Source: Flavobacterium shii
Lineage (GTDB): Bacteria > Bacteroidota > Bacteroidia > Flavobacteriales > Flavobacteriaceae
Reading direction: 5' to 3'
Assembly: GCF_025847235.1 (NCBI RefSeq)
Contig: NZ_JAOZEW010000031.1
Coordinates: forward strand, 1-56,106
DNA length: 56,106 bases
Within the stretch, counting starts at the first letter, position 1. Each line of letters begins with the position of its first letter. The notes under the pieces were generated by a model. The model did not search any database and was not told the origin of the DNA. It was given only the letters and a program-made list of their open reading frames with translations. A program made the translations under genes and the position numbers. Of the stretch, positions 16,707 through 26,266 are shown in pieces.

Positions 16707-18107
16707 ATGAAAAAAAATGTATTTTTATTTTTTCTTGCCCTTTTTGCCGTTCTTATTACAGGATGTCAAAATGATGAATCGGATTTTCCAGCTTCAGACA
16801 ATCCCACGATTCTCTTATCAACCAAAGAAATTTACGGAGCACCCAATAGAAAATTTGAAATTAAAGCCGCTTTGGCAGATGATTTAGGTCTAAAAAGTGT
16901 ACGAATTCAAATACCGGAATTGTTTTTAGATAAAACAATCACCTTTGGAACAGATCCTTTAATTAAGTCGTATGATTTAAGTTATTTCTTTGAGATACCT
17001 GCCAATAGAGGAACATCCGAAGCTTTTAAAATCAAACTAACAGTTACTGATGTTTCCAGAAACGCGGTCGATGAAAACATTAATCTGCGTTTGGATGGTG
17101 AATTTTCTGCCCCTGCAATAAGCATGATTACTCCCAAAGAAGGTGCTGTAATTTTATTATCCTCTAGTAATGAAATGCCTGTAAATTTTGTTGTTAACGA
17201 TGATTCCGGAATAGATTTTATCCATGTAAAGTGTGAGGCACTTGATATCGACGAGATGATACAATTACAAGGATCACCACAATCATATACATTCAATAAA
17301 ACATATACATTGCCAGTAACCGCCGCAAATTATGTATTGACAATTACCGCAAGAGATAAATTTGTGATACCAAATACAGGTACATTAAATATTAATGTGG
17401 TTGCTACCAATGAATATCCTGCAATCTATTTATGTGACCAACCAAAAGGCACCAATCTTACTACAGATGCTGTAGGTGTTCCAATGTATTTTCATGAGAA
17501 AAACGGACAAGATTTCGAATTCAAATATTATGCGGATAAAGACAATAAAGAGATTTATTTCTTAGGACAAGAGTCAGATTTTGCTCCGCATTGCTTTGGA
17601 CTTAATGAAACAGGAAATCTCGTAGATGACGTTGTTTCAACTCCGATTATATTACCTACAAAAGGATATTATATTATTAAAGTTAATCCTAATACGCTTG
17701 TTTATTCGGCTACCAAATATACTCCATCGAGTAAAGTCTGGGCAGATATTGCCAACGGATTATGGCATGATGTAGAAGCGCAAAGAAGACCTTTTGTAAG
17801 TGTATGTGGTGCTGGTATTCAAGGCGCCGATTGGGATACTTGGACTGCTTGGGCTCAAACAGGATTACATCTGGCTAATAATCCGGATAACCCTTACCAA
17901 CTTATAGGAGAATATGTACTTACAGGTACTATGGAAGCAACTTTTACAGGACAATGGTGGAGTCCATCATGGAGATTAATAAAAAACGGTATTGCAACAA
18001 TGTCACCGGGAGAAAACGGTAATGCAAAATATCCTGCTGCTCCAGGAACGTATAAAGTAATTCTTGATACAGAATTGGAAAGAGCTTTTATAACAACAAA
18101 AAAATAG
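16707..18107 (+). CDS. Surface glycan-binding lipoprotein (SusE/F-like) of the PUL
   Basis: The 466-residue product has a lipoprotein signal peptide (lipobox LITGC, C20) followed by an acidic spacer (QNDESDFPASD), consistent with export to the outer surface. Residues of about 30-240 look like two immunoglobulin-like domains (DLGLKSVRIQI; DDSGIDFIHVK). Residues of about 245-466 form a region with many aromatic residues (TWTAWAQTG; FTGQWWSPSWRLI), suited to carbohydrate stacking and similar in plan to the C-terminal binding domains of SusE/SusF. It is the first gene of the PUL operon and precedes SusC by 36 bases. This position, before rather than after SusD, is less common. No catalytic motif is visible. 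The binding role is inferred from context and composition. Confidence 0.75.
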   Translation: MKKNVFLFFLALFAVLITGCQNDESDFPASDNPTILLSTKEIYGAPNRKFEIKAALADDLGLKSVRIQIPELFLDKTITFGTDPLIKSYDLSYFFEIPANRGTSEAFKIKLTVTDVSRNAVDENINLRLDGEFSAPAISMITPKEGAVILLSSSNEMPVNFVVNDDSGIDFIHVKCEALDIDEMIQLQGSPQSYTFNKTYTLPVTAANYVLTITARDKFVIPNTGTLNINVVATNEYPAIYLCDQPKGTNLTTDAVGVPMYFHEKNGQDFEFKYYADKDNKEIYFLGQESDFAPHCFGLNETGNLVDDVVSTPIILPTKGYYIIKVNPNTLVYSATKYTPSSKVWADIANGLWHDVEAQRRPFVSVCGAGIQGADWDTWTAWAQTGLHLANNPDNPYQLIGEYVLTGTMEATFTGQWWSPSWRLIKNGIATMSPGENGNAKYPAAPGTYKVILDTELERAFITTKK

Positions 18108-18143
18108 TTTGTTATATCATTTAATTAATAAAAATATCTTAAT

Positions 18144-21100
18144 ATGAAATATAAATTTATATGGTTATTTATTACCGTATTGTTCAGTGCAACAGCCATT
18201 GGACAGATAACAATTAAAGGAACAGTTAAGGATAAAAGTGCGATTCCAATTCCGGGAGTTAATGTACTTGTAAAAGGAACAACCACATCTACAGCAACCG
18301 ATTATGATGGTAATTACTCCATTATAGTCCCTAATAAAGAAGCCCAGCTTGAATTCTCATTTATTGGTTTTACAACACAACTTGTAAAAGTAGACGGAAA
18401 AACGGTTGTAGATGTTGTGATCCAAGAAGCAAGTCAGGCATTGGATGAGATTATAGTTGTAGGTTATGCATCTGTCAAAAAAAGTGATGTAACTAGTTCT
18501 ATTGCTTCGGTAAAAGGAAAAGACCTTCAAACAATGACAGTTGGTAACGTTACGGAGTCCTTACAAGGTAAAGTTGCCGGAGTACAGGTAACGGGAGCTG
18601 GAGGACCGGGAGCACAACCCCGAGTACTTATTCGAGGAATCTCTACAGTAAATCTTAATACAGACCCACTTTATGTAATAGACGGGATTCCGATGGGAAC
18701 AAGTATTAATTTCCTGAGTTCTAATGAAATTGAGTCTATGGAGGTTCTTAAAGACGCATCTGCAAGTGCTATTTATGGTTCTCGTGCCTCAAACGGAGTT
18801 ATTCTTATTACTACCAAAAAAGGTAAAATCGGAAAAGCCAAATTCAACTTTGATCTAAATTCGGGTATTCAAATTATGAATAACCCGTATAATATGGCCG
18901 ATGCCGAGAATTATGCTACTATTATGAATAAAGCATATACCAATGCAGGATATTCGGCGTATTTGCCAAATCCGGAGCAATATAGAGGCAAAACTACCGA
19001 TTGGTGGAGAGCAGGAATTAAACAAAGCGCCTCTATTGCAAATGGTTCTTTGGGAGTAAGTGGAGGATCTGAGAAGCATACTTATGCTATAAGTCTGAAC
19101 TATTTTGACTCTGAATCTTTTTATGAAATAGGAGGATGGAAAAGAATTACAATGAGGATTGCTAATGATTTTAAATTCTCGGATAAATTCTCGGCAGGAA
19201 TTACTTTAAATCCAAGATATGAAACTTGGGGAGCACCTACAAACTGGGCCGATTTTGATAAAATTGACCCAATTACACCAATCTACAAACCTGCAGATCA
19301 GTTAAACGGAACAGAAAACGAGTATAGCATCTATGCGCGTTCCCCATCGTATGTATGGAATCCTGTAGCAGCTGTAAAAAGATATGATGATTATACAAAT
19401 TTATATAATCTTAATACAAACGCTTATTTACAATACACACCAATTAAAGGTTTGGTTATCCGTACGCAAGGATCTATTGAAGTTGGAGATAAAGTACAGA
19501 GTAAATTCAATCCCGACTTTATAATCGATGCTGCTCACGAAAAAGCAGAAATTAATAGTGTAGAAAGAATTGCAACCACAAATGTGGACTGGACATGGCA
19601 AACTACAGCAACTTACTCTAAAACATTTGCCGAAAAACACAATGCCTCTTTAATGATTGGTAACACGATGGAGGAGTATAATGGCTCCGATGTATCTGGC
19701 TACGGAGAAGGAGTACCTAATAACTCCGATTCTATGAGAGAGGTAAATGCTGCAACCAAAAACCGTAGTAGTAAAGGCAATAGCTGGTCTAGTTCTATAA
19801 TGTCTTATATCTCGCGCTTTTCCTATAACTACGATGGTAAGTATTATGTAACAGGTACATTTAGACGTGATGGTTCTTCGAAATTTATGGCTAATAATAA
19901 ATGGGCAAATTTCCCATCTGCATCTGTTTCATGGAGAATTTCGAATGAAGGTTTTATGGAAAGTACAAAATCGGTACTTAACGATCTTAGGTTTAGAGCA
20001 GGTTGGGGAAAAGTAGGCAATCAAAATTTACCAGATGCCGTTTATCAATCAAATATAAAACAAGGGTATTACACTTTTGACGGAAATGTTGTAGATACTT
20101 CCTATCCGTCTAGTATGGCAAATAAAGATATTAAATGGGAAACTGTAGAAGATATAAGTTTTGGTCTTGATTTTGGATTATGGAAAAACAAATTCTCTGG
20201 GTCATTAGAATATTATCAAAAGAAAACAAAAGATATGTTGTTCTTAAAACAATTCCCAACATATAGTGGTTTCCCTAATTACGCAACAATTTGGACAAAT
20301 GTAGGGTCAATGGGGTCTAATGGTATTGATATATTATTATCCTATAAAGATAAAAAAGGGGATTTCTCGTATGGGGCAGATGTGACTTTTACAACAGTAA
20401 ATATTAAGATGCTGGCTTTATCTACAGAAGGAGAAAAACTATATGGATCAGGTAACAGAACATTAACAACTAAGGGAGAGGAGCCAGGATTTTTTTATGG
20501 ATATGTAGCTGATGGATTGTTTCAAAATCAAACAGAATTAAATGCGCATACAGATCAAAACGGAAACAAATTACAACCTTACGCACAAGCTGGTGATATT
20601 CGATTTAAGGATTTAAATGGAGATGGAAAAATTGACGATAAGGACAGAACCAAATTAGGTTCTCCGTGGCCGGATTATAATGTGGGATTGAATTTAAGTT
20701 TTGCATATAAACAATTTGATTTGATAGCAAACTTCTACTCAAGTATTGGAAATGACATCGTAAACCAAAATATTTCTGATTTATATAATGGTACAAGTTT
20801 AACCAATAAAGTAAGTGGATTGGAGCAAATGGCTTGGCATGGAGAAGGAACTTCTAATTATGTTCCTCGTTTATCCAAAGATGATAACAACGAAAATTTC
20901 TCCAAATTCTCTTCATTTTATGTAGAAGATGGTTCGTATGTACGTATGAAAAACCTTCAGGTTGGGTATTCATTCTATAATAAATTTGGATTTGACAAGC
21001 TTAGATTATCAGTATCAGGTCAGAACTTATGGACATGGACAAACTATACAGGAATTGATCCCGAAGTAGGAGGGGGAGACCCAGACAAAGGAGACAGAGT

Positions 21101-21176
21101 TAAAGGATCTGGTTTTGGAGGATGGAATTATCCAATTTTACCAACAGTTTTGATAGGTCTTAATGTAGCATTTTAA
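18144..21176 (+). CDS. SusC/RagA-family TonB-dependent outer-membrane transporter
   Basis: The 1010-residue product carries a signal peptide (MKYKFIWLFITVLFSATAIGQ) and a carboxypeptidase-D-like domain at about residues 22-100 (GTVKDKSAIPIPGVNVLVKGT). A TonB-box-like segment (LDEIIVVGYASVKK) and the plug domain follow (GKVAGVQVTGAGGPGAQPRVLIRG; DPLYVIDGIP; LKDASASAIYGSRASNGVILITTKKG). A long beta-barrel ends in the aromatic residue Phe (IGLNVAF). These are the standard signatures of SusC proteins, which import oligosaccharides across the outer membrane with energy from TonB-ExbBD. The length is usual. It is followed 12 bases later by the SusD gene, its partner, in the same operon. Confidence 0.96.
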   Translation: MKYKFIWLFITVLFSATAIGQITIKGTVKDKSAIPIPGVNVLVKGTTTSTATDYDGNYSIIVPNKEAQLEFSFIGFTTQLVKVDGKTVVDVVIQEASQALDEIIVVGYASVKKSDVTSSIASVKGKDLQTMTVGNVTESLQGKVAGVQVTGAGGPGAQPRVLIRGISTVNLNTDPLYVIDGIPMGTSINFLSSNEIESMEVLKDASASAIYGSRASNGVILITTKKGKIGKAKFNFDLNSGIQIMNNPYNMADAENYATIMNKAYTNAGYSAYLPNPEQYRGKTTDWWRAGIKQSASIANGSLGVSGGSEKHTYAISLNYFDSESFYEIGGWKRITMRIANDFKFSDKFSAGITLNPRYETWGAPTNWADFDKIDPITPIYKPADQLNGTENEYSIYARSPSYVWNPVAAVKRYDDYTNLYNLNTNAYLQYTPIKGLVIRTQGSIEVGDKVQSKFNPDFIIDAAHEKAEINSVERIATTNVDWTWQTTATYSKTFAEKHNASLMIGNTMEEYNGSDVSGYGEGVPNNSDSMREVNAATKNRSSKGNSWSSSIMSYISRFSYNYDGKYYVTGTFRRDGSSKFMANNKWANFPSASVSWRISNEGFMESTKSVLNDLRFRAGWGKVGNQNLPDAVYQSNIKQGYYTFDGNVVDTSYPSSMANKDIKWETVEDISFGLDFGLWKNKFSGSLEYYQKKTKDMLFLKQFPTYSGFPNYATIWTNVGSMGSNGIDILLSYKDKKGDFSYGADVTFTTVNIKMLALSTEGEKLYGSGNRTLTTKGEEPGFFYGYVADGLFQNQTELNAHTDQNGNKLQPYAQAGDIRFKDLNGDGKIDDKDRTKLGSPWPDYNVGLNLSFAYKQFDLIANFYSSIGNDIVNQNISDLYNGTSLTNKVSGLEQMAWHGEGTSNYVPRLSKDDNNENFSKFSSFYVEDGSYVRMKNLQVGYSFYNKFGFDKLRLSVSGQNLWTWTNYTGIDPEVGGGDPDKGDRVKGSGFGGWNYPILPTVLIGLNVAF

Positions 21177-21188
21177 AAATAAAGAGAT

Positions 21189-22790
21189 ATGAAAAAAATA
21201 ATAATATCAATAATAGCTTTTTCTGCATTTGCAGTTTCCTGTGATGATTTTATCGAAAAAGAACAAAGAGGGATTCAAACTGTCGAAAACTACTTTCAAA
21301 CAGCACAAGAATGTGAGAACTATACGAATGAATTAACAAAGAGATTGTTGTTACCTAATGATTGGTATGCGCTCTTAGCACCAAGAGTTACTAATGAAAT
21401 GTCTACAGATGATGCCTGGATGGGAAACACAGGACAAGATAACAGCGCACACAGACCTTGTTCTCAATACGTGATAACACCAGAGAATATGGGAGATATG
21501 AATAGTGTTTATACTGCTCATTATTATACAATTCAATCGTGTAATATTGGTTTGGAGAAAATGGCTATTTCACCAATTACTGATTCTCAGAAAAATCAAT
21601 ATATGGGAGAATCGTTATTCGTTCGTGCCTATTGTTATTATGAGTTAGTAAATAATTTTGGTGCCGTTCCATTATATACAACTTCACTTGGAACTAACGA
21701 TTTAAAACTGGAACGTAGTCCTGTTACTGCAGTTTATGCACAAATAGAAGCAGATCTTAAAAATGCTGCTGCAAAATTGGAGAATATTCCGGTAGCAAGA
21801 AACGGAAGAATTAATAAATGGGCTGCTTATGCTTTACTAGCGCGTGTATCATTGTTTCAGGAAAAATGGGCAGAAGCAAGACAATATTCAGATAAAGTAA
21901 TATCTGAAGGACCTTTTATGCTAGAAACAGATTTTCTTAATATATGGAATGTTAACAATCATAATGGTATGGAATCTATCCTTGAAGCACAATCATCGAG
22001 CGCACAAGATAGAGATTTAGGAAGTGCTTTACCTACTTTGTCAGGCGCCAGAGGAGAAGACAAGAAAAATTTCCCAAGTAATAGTGCCGCAGATGTTCTG
22101 GATGGTTGGGGATGGTGTATGCCAACAAGCGATTTGGAGAATGCCTATCTTTCAGAAAATGATGAGATTCGTCGCAGAAGTACTATTACCAAATGGGGAG
22201 ATCCTGCTTATGGGGATGAAGTTCTTAACCCAACACATAAATTTAGCTTAAACGATAACAAATCTGGGCGTATTATTCGCAAGTATTATATTCCTGTGGC
22301 AACACGTCGTTCATTAGACAAAAAAGACGGACACTTACCATTAAACATTCCTCTTATTCGTTTGGCAGAGATGTATCTTACCAGAGCAGAAGCTAATTTC
22401 CATTTAGGAGGAGATGCCTTGGCAGATATCAATTTCATTAGAGCGCGCGTAAAATTAGATCCAAAAACAGGTTTGGCAGGACCTAACCTATTAAGACAAA
22501 TCTATAAAGAACGACGTTTAGAATTGGCTTTTGAAGGACTACGCTTATTCGATATTCGTCGTGAAAAAGATCCAGGTACAGGAAAACCAGTTATTGAATC
22601 CTTAATGGGACCTGACGGAACTTTTGTAAAATACAATCTAAGTTCTACAGATCCATATGAAACAACCAATTTGAGAGAACCACAGGATAAAGGAATAAAC
22701 TTTAATCCAGCCAAAAATTTATTGTGGCCAATACCACAGTTAGAAAGAGATTTAAGTGGAGGATTAATTACACAAAATCCTAACTACTAA
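21189..22790 (+). CDS. SusD/RagB-family surface lipoprotein
   Basis: The 533-residue product is a lipoprotein (AFAVSC, C18, followed by Asp-Asp). It has the TPR-rich SusD fold: QKNQYMGESLFVRAYCYYELVNNFGAVPLY in the N-terminal half and a C-terminal RagB region with IRLAEMYLTRAEAN, IYKERRLELAFEGLRLFDIRR and the closing LLWPIPQLERD...ITQNPNY. SusD proteins form the lid of the SusC barrel and capture oligosaccharides. It is twelve bases after SusC and one base before the first GH30 gene. The specificity cannot be read from the sequence. Confidence 0.96.
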   Translation: MKKIIISIIAFSAFAVSCDDFIEKEQRGIQTVENYFQTAQECENYTNELTKRLLLPNDWYALLAPRVTNEMSTDDAWMGNTGQDNSAHRPCSQYVITPENMGDMNSVYTAHYYTIQSCNIGLEKMAISPITDSQKNQYMGESLFVRAYCYYELVNNFGAVPLYTTSLGTNDLKLERSPVTAVYAQIEADLKNAAAKLENIPVARNGRINKWAAYALLARVSLFQEKWAEARQYSDKVISEGPFMLETDFLNIWNVNNHNGMESILEAQSSSAQDRDLGSALPTLSGARGEDKKNFPSNSAADVLDGWGWCMPTSDLENAYLSENDEIRRRSTITKWGDPAYGDEVLNPTHKFSLNDNKSGRIIRKYYIPVATRRSLDKKDGHLPLNIPLIRLAEMYLTRAEANFHLGGDALADINFIRARVKLDPKTGLAGPNLLRQIYKERRLELAFEGLRLFDIRREKDPGTGKPVIESLMGPDGTFVKYNLSSTDPYETTNLREPQDKGINFNPAKNLLWPIPQLERDLSGGLITQNPNY

Positions 22791-22791
22791 T

Positions 22792-24438
22792 ATGAGATTG
22801 ATTCCCAATAATAAAGTAAGTCTGCTGTTGGCAGGCTTACTTTCTATCAACTTGTGTTTTACTAGTTGTGACTCCGAGAATAATAATAATAATAATTCCG
22901 ACACAGATGTCTCGGCAACACGAGATTTGAATATAAATCTGGATATGAATCTTCAAACTATGGAAAGCTTTGGAGCATCAGATGCTTGGCAGGGAAATTT
23001 TATAGGAAAGAATTGGCCTATTGATAAAAAGAATCATATTGCAGATTTACTTTTCAGTAAAGAAGTTGATAATGACGGAAATCCAAAAGGAATCGGATTG
23101 TCATTATGGCGTTTTAACCTTGGATCCGGAAGTACCGAACAAGGAAGTGCAAGTGATATTACTGATGAATGGAGACGTACAGAATGTTTTACTACCGATG
23201 GAGTTAGTTATGATATGAATAAACAAGCCGGTCAGGTTTGGTTTATGAAAGCCGCTAGGGAACGTGGAGTAGAAAAGTTATTAGCTTTCGCAAATAGCGC
23301 ACCTGTATATCTTACTCAAAACGGAAAAGCACATGCAACCATCAAAGAATTCTATAACTTAAAAGATGGAAAAATGCCAGAATTGGGCGATTTTTGGGCC
23401 ACTTCATTAGATAAATTAAAAACAGAACACGGATTAACAATAGATTATGTAAGTCCGTTTAATGAACCACAATACAATTGGGATGGTTCGGGACAAGAAG
23501 GTTCGCCGGCAACAAATGCCAATATATATAATTTTGTAACCGTTCTATCTCCAAAATTACAAGCAAAAGGACTTACTTCTCAAATCGTTGTAGGAGAAAC
23601 AGGTTCTTACGAATCGCTTTATAAAACAGTATCAGGATTAGAAAGCAGATCAAACCAAATAGATTATTTCTTTGGAACAAATTCAGCAAGAAATATTGCA
23701 GGATTAAGTAATGTAAAGAAAACAATATCGGGGCATAGTTACTGGCAAGCCTGGCCTTTAAATCAGTTAATTTCTTCCAGACAATCGGCAGCAGCAAGAA
23801 TACAATCTACCGCAGGAGTGAGTCTTTGGAGTTCGGAATATTGCGTTTTGGAAAGCCCGGGAATAGCCGAACTTCCAGGAGGAGCAGGACCAGGGAGAGA
23901 TTTAGGTATCCAAACTGCACTTTGGGTTGCCCGAATCATAAGCACCGATATCTCTATTGGCGGAGTTACATCTTGGCAATGGTGGACAGCGATAAGCCGC
24001 GGAGATTATAAAGACGGATTAATCCATGTAGATGATGGAGCAAGTAATGGAGCTGGAAATGCCGATTATTGTAAAAATGACGGATTTGTTAGAGATGCCA
24101 AAACACTTTGGGCATTAGGAAACTTCTCTTTCTTTGTAAAACCGGGAATGGTAAGAGTTCAAATACCGAATATAGACAATGCCGCAGCCACTACAGATGT
24201 TATGCTTACGGCATATAAAGACGCAACAAATAAAAAACTAGTAATTGTAGCAGTTAATATTAGCAAATCGGCAAGAACATACAAATTGAATCTTGGAGGA
24301 GGAGCTTTAACAGATAATAAATTTACGCCTTACACAACTTCTGAAACTTTGAGCTTGAAAAAAGGTACTGCTGTTGATGCTGGGAATCTGGAAATTCCTG
24401 CAAAGTCTATCGTGACTTATGTAGGGAGTTATAAGTAG
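22792..24438 (+). CDS. GH30-family endoglycanase, lipoprotein form
   Basis: The 548-residue product has a lipoprotein signal (NLCFTSC, C26) followed by a spacer with a run of six Asn encoded by an AAT repeat. The mature enzyme is a clan-A retaining glycosidase of GH30. The acid/base is E225 in SPFNEPQYNW and the nucleophile E349 in WSSEYCVLE; MESFGASDAWQG is near the start, and a C-terminal beta-sandwich (about 460-548) follows. The QEG motif after the acid/base and the SDAW motif resemble fungal and bacterial endo-beta-1,6-galactanases (GH30 subfamily 5 as I recall it), but endo-beta-1,6-glucanase is also possible in the family. The lipid anchor suggests that it acts first, on polysaccharide at the cell surface. 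It begins one base after the susD stop. Confidence 0.88.
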   Translation: MRLIPNNKVSLLLAGLLSINLCFTSCDSENNNNNNSDTDVSATRDLNINLDMNLQTMESFGASDAWQGNFIGKNWPIDKKNHIADLLFSKEVDNDGNPKGIGLSLWRFNLGSGSTEQGSASDITDEWRRTECFTTDGVSYDMNKQAGQVWFMKAARERGVEKLLAFANSAPVYLTQNGKAHATIKEFYNLKDGKMPELGDFWATSLDKLKTEHGLTIDYVSPFNEPQYNWDGSGQEGSPATNANIYNFVTVLSPKLQAKGLTSQIVVGETGSYESLYKTVSGLESRSNQIDYFFGTNSARNIAGLSNVKKTISGHSYWQAWPLNQLISSRQSAAARIQSTAGVSLWSSEYCVLESPGIAELPGGAGPGRDLGIQTALWVARIISTDISIGGVTSWQWWTAISRGDYKDGLIHVDDGASNGAGNADYCKNDGFVRDAKTLWALGNFSFFVKPGMVRVQIPNIDNAAATTDVMLTAYKDATNKKLVIVAVNISKSARTYKLNLGGGALTDNKFTPYTTSETLSLKKGTAVDAGNLEIPAKSIVTYVGSYK

Positions 24439-24552
24439 CTTGAAAAAGGCTCAAAGGTTTTTTAAAAAAGGTACTGAGGTACTAAGGTTTTGAGATATCG
24501 AGACAAAATCGCGTAAAACAAAAAATACAAAAAATACAAAGAATATTAAAAA

Positions 24553-26139
24553 ATGAGAAAAATATATGTCTCGCTTTTATTGGTTATGAGTTCGCTGTCT
24601 TTTGGACAGCGAACAGTAACCATTAGCACAGATAATGTAGTACAAACTATGGATGGTTTTGGAGGTTCGGACGCCTGGAGATGCCAGTTTGTTGGAAAAA
24701 ATTGGCCTGAACAAAAAAAGAATGCCATTGCTGATTTACTTTTTAGTAAAGAAATTGATGGACAGGGAAATCCTAAAGGAATCGGACTTTCTATTTGGAG
24801 ATTTAATCTTGGCGCAGGAAGTACTGAACAAGGTGAAAAAAGTAAGATTTCTGACGAATGGAGAAGAAGTGAATCTTTTCTTCAAGCCGATGGAACCTAC
24901 GATTTCTCGAAACAAGAAGGGCAAAGATGGTTCTTGCAAGCTGCCAAAAAACGCGGTGTAGATAAATTCTTGATTTTCACCAATAGTCCGCCAGTTTACA
25001 TGACAAACAACGGATTATCTTTTGCATCCCAAAAGAATAAACTGAATCTAAAAGATGGTGCAATTCCAAAATTTGCCGATTTTTTAGTTCAAAGTATTCA
25101 AGGATTAGAAAAGAAAGAAGGAATCAAATTCGATTATGTAAGTCCGTTAAACGAGCCACAATGGGAATGGATGCCAAAAAATGGGGATACCAACAGTCAG
25201 GAAGGAACTCCGGCTACAAATCAGGAAATTTATGATTTGACAAAATCGCTTTCGGAAAAACTGAAAGCTAAAAAAATGAGTACCGAGATTGTGATTGCCG
25301 AAGCAGCACAAATAGATTATTTATACGAGAATGTAAATGCTGAAAATCGTGATAATCAGATTGAGTATTTCTTTGGGAAAACAAAAACAAATGTTTTAAA
25401 ACTTCCAAATGTAAAAAATGTCATTTTAGGACATAGTTATTTTACGACTTGGCCGATTGAAAGACAAGTTTTAAGCCGAAAATTAATTGCAGCAAGTATT
25501 AAACAAAACCCCGGATTAAAATATTGGCAAACGGAGTATTGTATTTTAGAGAATCCCGGAGAAGGCGAAATTCCTGGCGGATCTGGCGGAGGAAGAGATT
25601 TAGGAATGCAAACAGCTTTATTTGTAGCACGTTTAATTCATAATGATATTGCTGTTGCAAATGCGGCTTCATGGCAATGGTGGACATCAATAACCCGTGT
25701 AGATTATAAAGATGGTTTAATTTATCTCGATGACGGGAAAAGTAACGGAGGAACAGATCCTGATTATGTTAAGAATGATGGAGAATTTCACGATTCAAAA
25801 TTACTTTGGGCACTTGGGAATTACTCTTTGTTTGTACGTCCGGGAATGCTTAGAGTCGATATTCCAAATCAAAACGAATTGGATGCTGCAAATGATGTAA
25901 TGCTCACGGCTTACAAAGATTTCGAAAATAAAAAATTAATTGTCGTTGCTGTAAACTGCGGAAAATCAGATCAGAAATACAAGTTTGATTTATCAAAAGG
26001 TACAGTAAAAAACAATGAATTTACACCTTATGTCACTTCAGATAATTCTAATTTAAAAAGAGCTGACATTCAGAAAATTGATAATCTGGAAATTCCGGCA
26101 AAATCAATTGTAACGTTTGTCGGGGAATTGGAGTATTAA
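24553..26139 (+). CDS. GH30-family glycosidase, secreted paralogue
   Basis: The 528-residue product closely resembles the preceding enzyme over its whole length (shared DFxFxNSxPVYxT, NEPQ, GxHSYxxxWP, WQWWT and YKDGLIxxDDGxSNG blocks). It has a plain signal peptide (MRKIYVSLLLVMSSLSFGQ) with no lipobox. The acid/base is E201 in SPLNEPQWEW and the nucleophile E328 in WQTEYCILE. It therefore looks like a tandem duplication whose products are sent to different places: the first to the outer surface, this one probably to the periplasm, where it could trim imported oligosaccharides. The gap of 114 bases to the previous gene contains no hairpin I can identify. Same operon direction. Confidence 0.88.
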   Translation: MRKIYVSLLLVMSSLSFGQRTVTISTDNVVQTMDGFGGSDAWRCQFVGKNWPEQKKNAIADLLFSKEIDGQGNPKGIGLSIWRFNLGAGSTEQGEKSKISDEWRRSESFLQADGTYDFSKQEGQRWFLQAAKKRGVDKFLIFTNSPPVYMTNNGLSFASQKNKLNLKDGAIPKFADFLVQSIQGLEKKEGIKFDYVSPLNEPQWEWMPKNGDTNSQEGTPATNQEIYDLTKSLSEKLKAKKMSTEIVIAEAAQIDYLYENVNAENRDNQIEYFFGKTKTNVLKLPNVKNVILGHSYFTTWPIERQVLSRKLIAASIKQNPGLKYWQTEYCILENPGEGEIPGGSGGGRDLGMQTALFVARLIHNDIAVANAASWQWWTSITRVDYKDGLIYLDDGKSNGGTDPDYVKNDGEFHDSKLLWALGNYSLFVRPGMLRVDIPNQNELDAANDVMLTAYKDFENKKLIVVAVNCGKSDQKYKFDLSKGTVKNNEFTPYVTSDNSNLKRADIQKIDNLEIPAKSIVTFVGELEY

Positions 26140-26142
26140 AAA

Positions 26143-26187
26143 TTTCAGGTTTTTAGTCGTAGTGGCAGTCTCAGTTCAAACCTGAAA
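26143..26187 (+). other. Inverted repeat between the GH30 and GH2 genes
   Basis: TTTCAGGTTT (26143-26152) and AAACCTGAAA (26178-26187) are perfect 10-bp arms separated by 25 bases, four bases after the GH30 stop. No T-run follows directly, but an A-run (gaaaaaaaaa) does. It may slow transcription or stabilise the upstream message. Confidence 0.35.
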
Positions 26188-26266
26188 CTTGAAAAAAAAA
26201 TAACAAATAAAGTATTAAAAAAAGCTAAGCAACATAGAGGCTTAGCGACTTAGCAACTTAAAAAAA

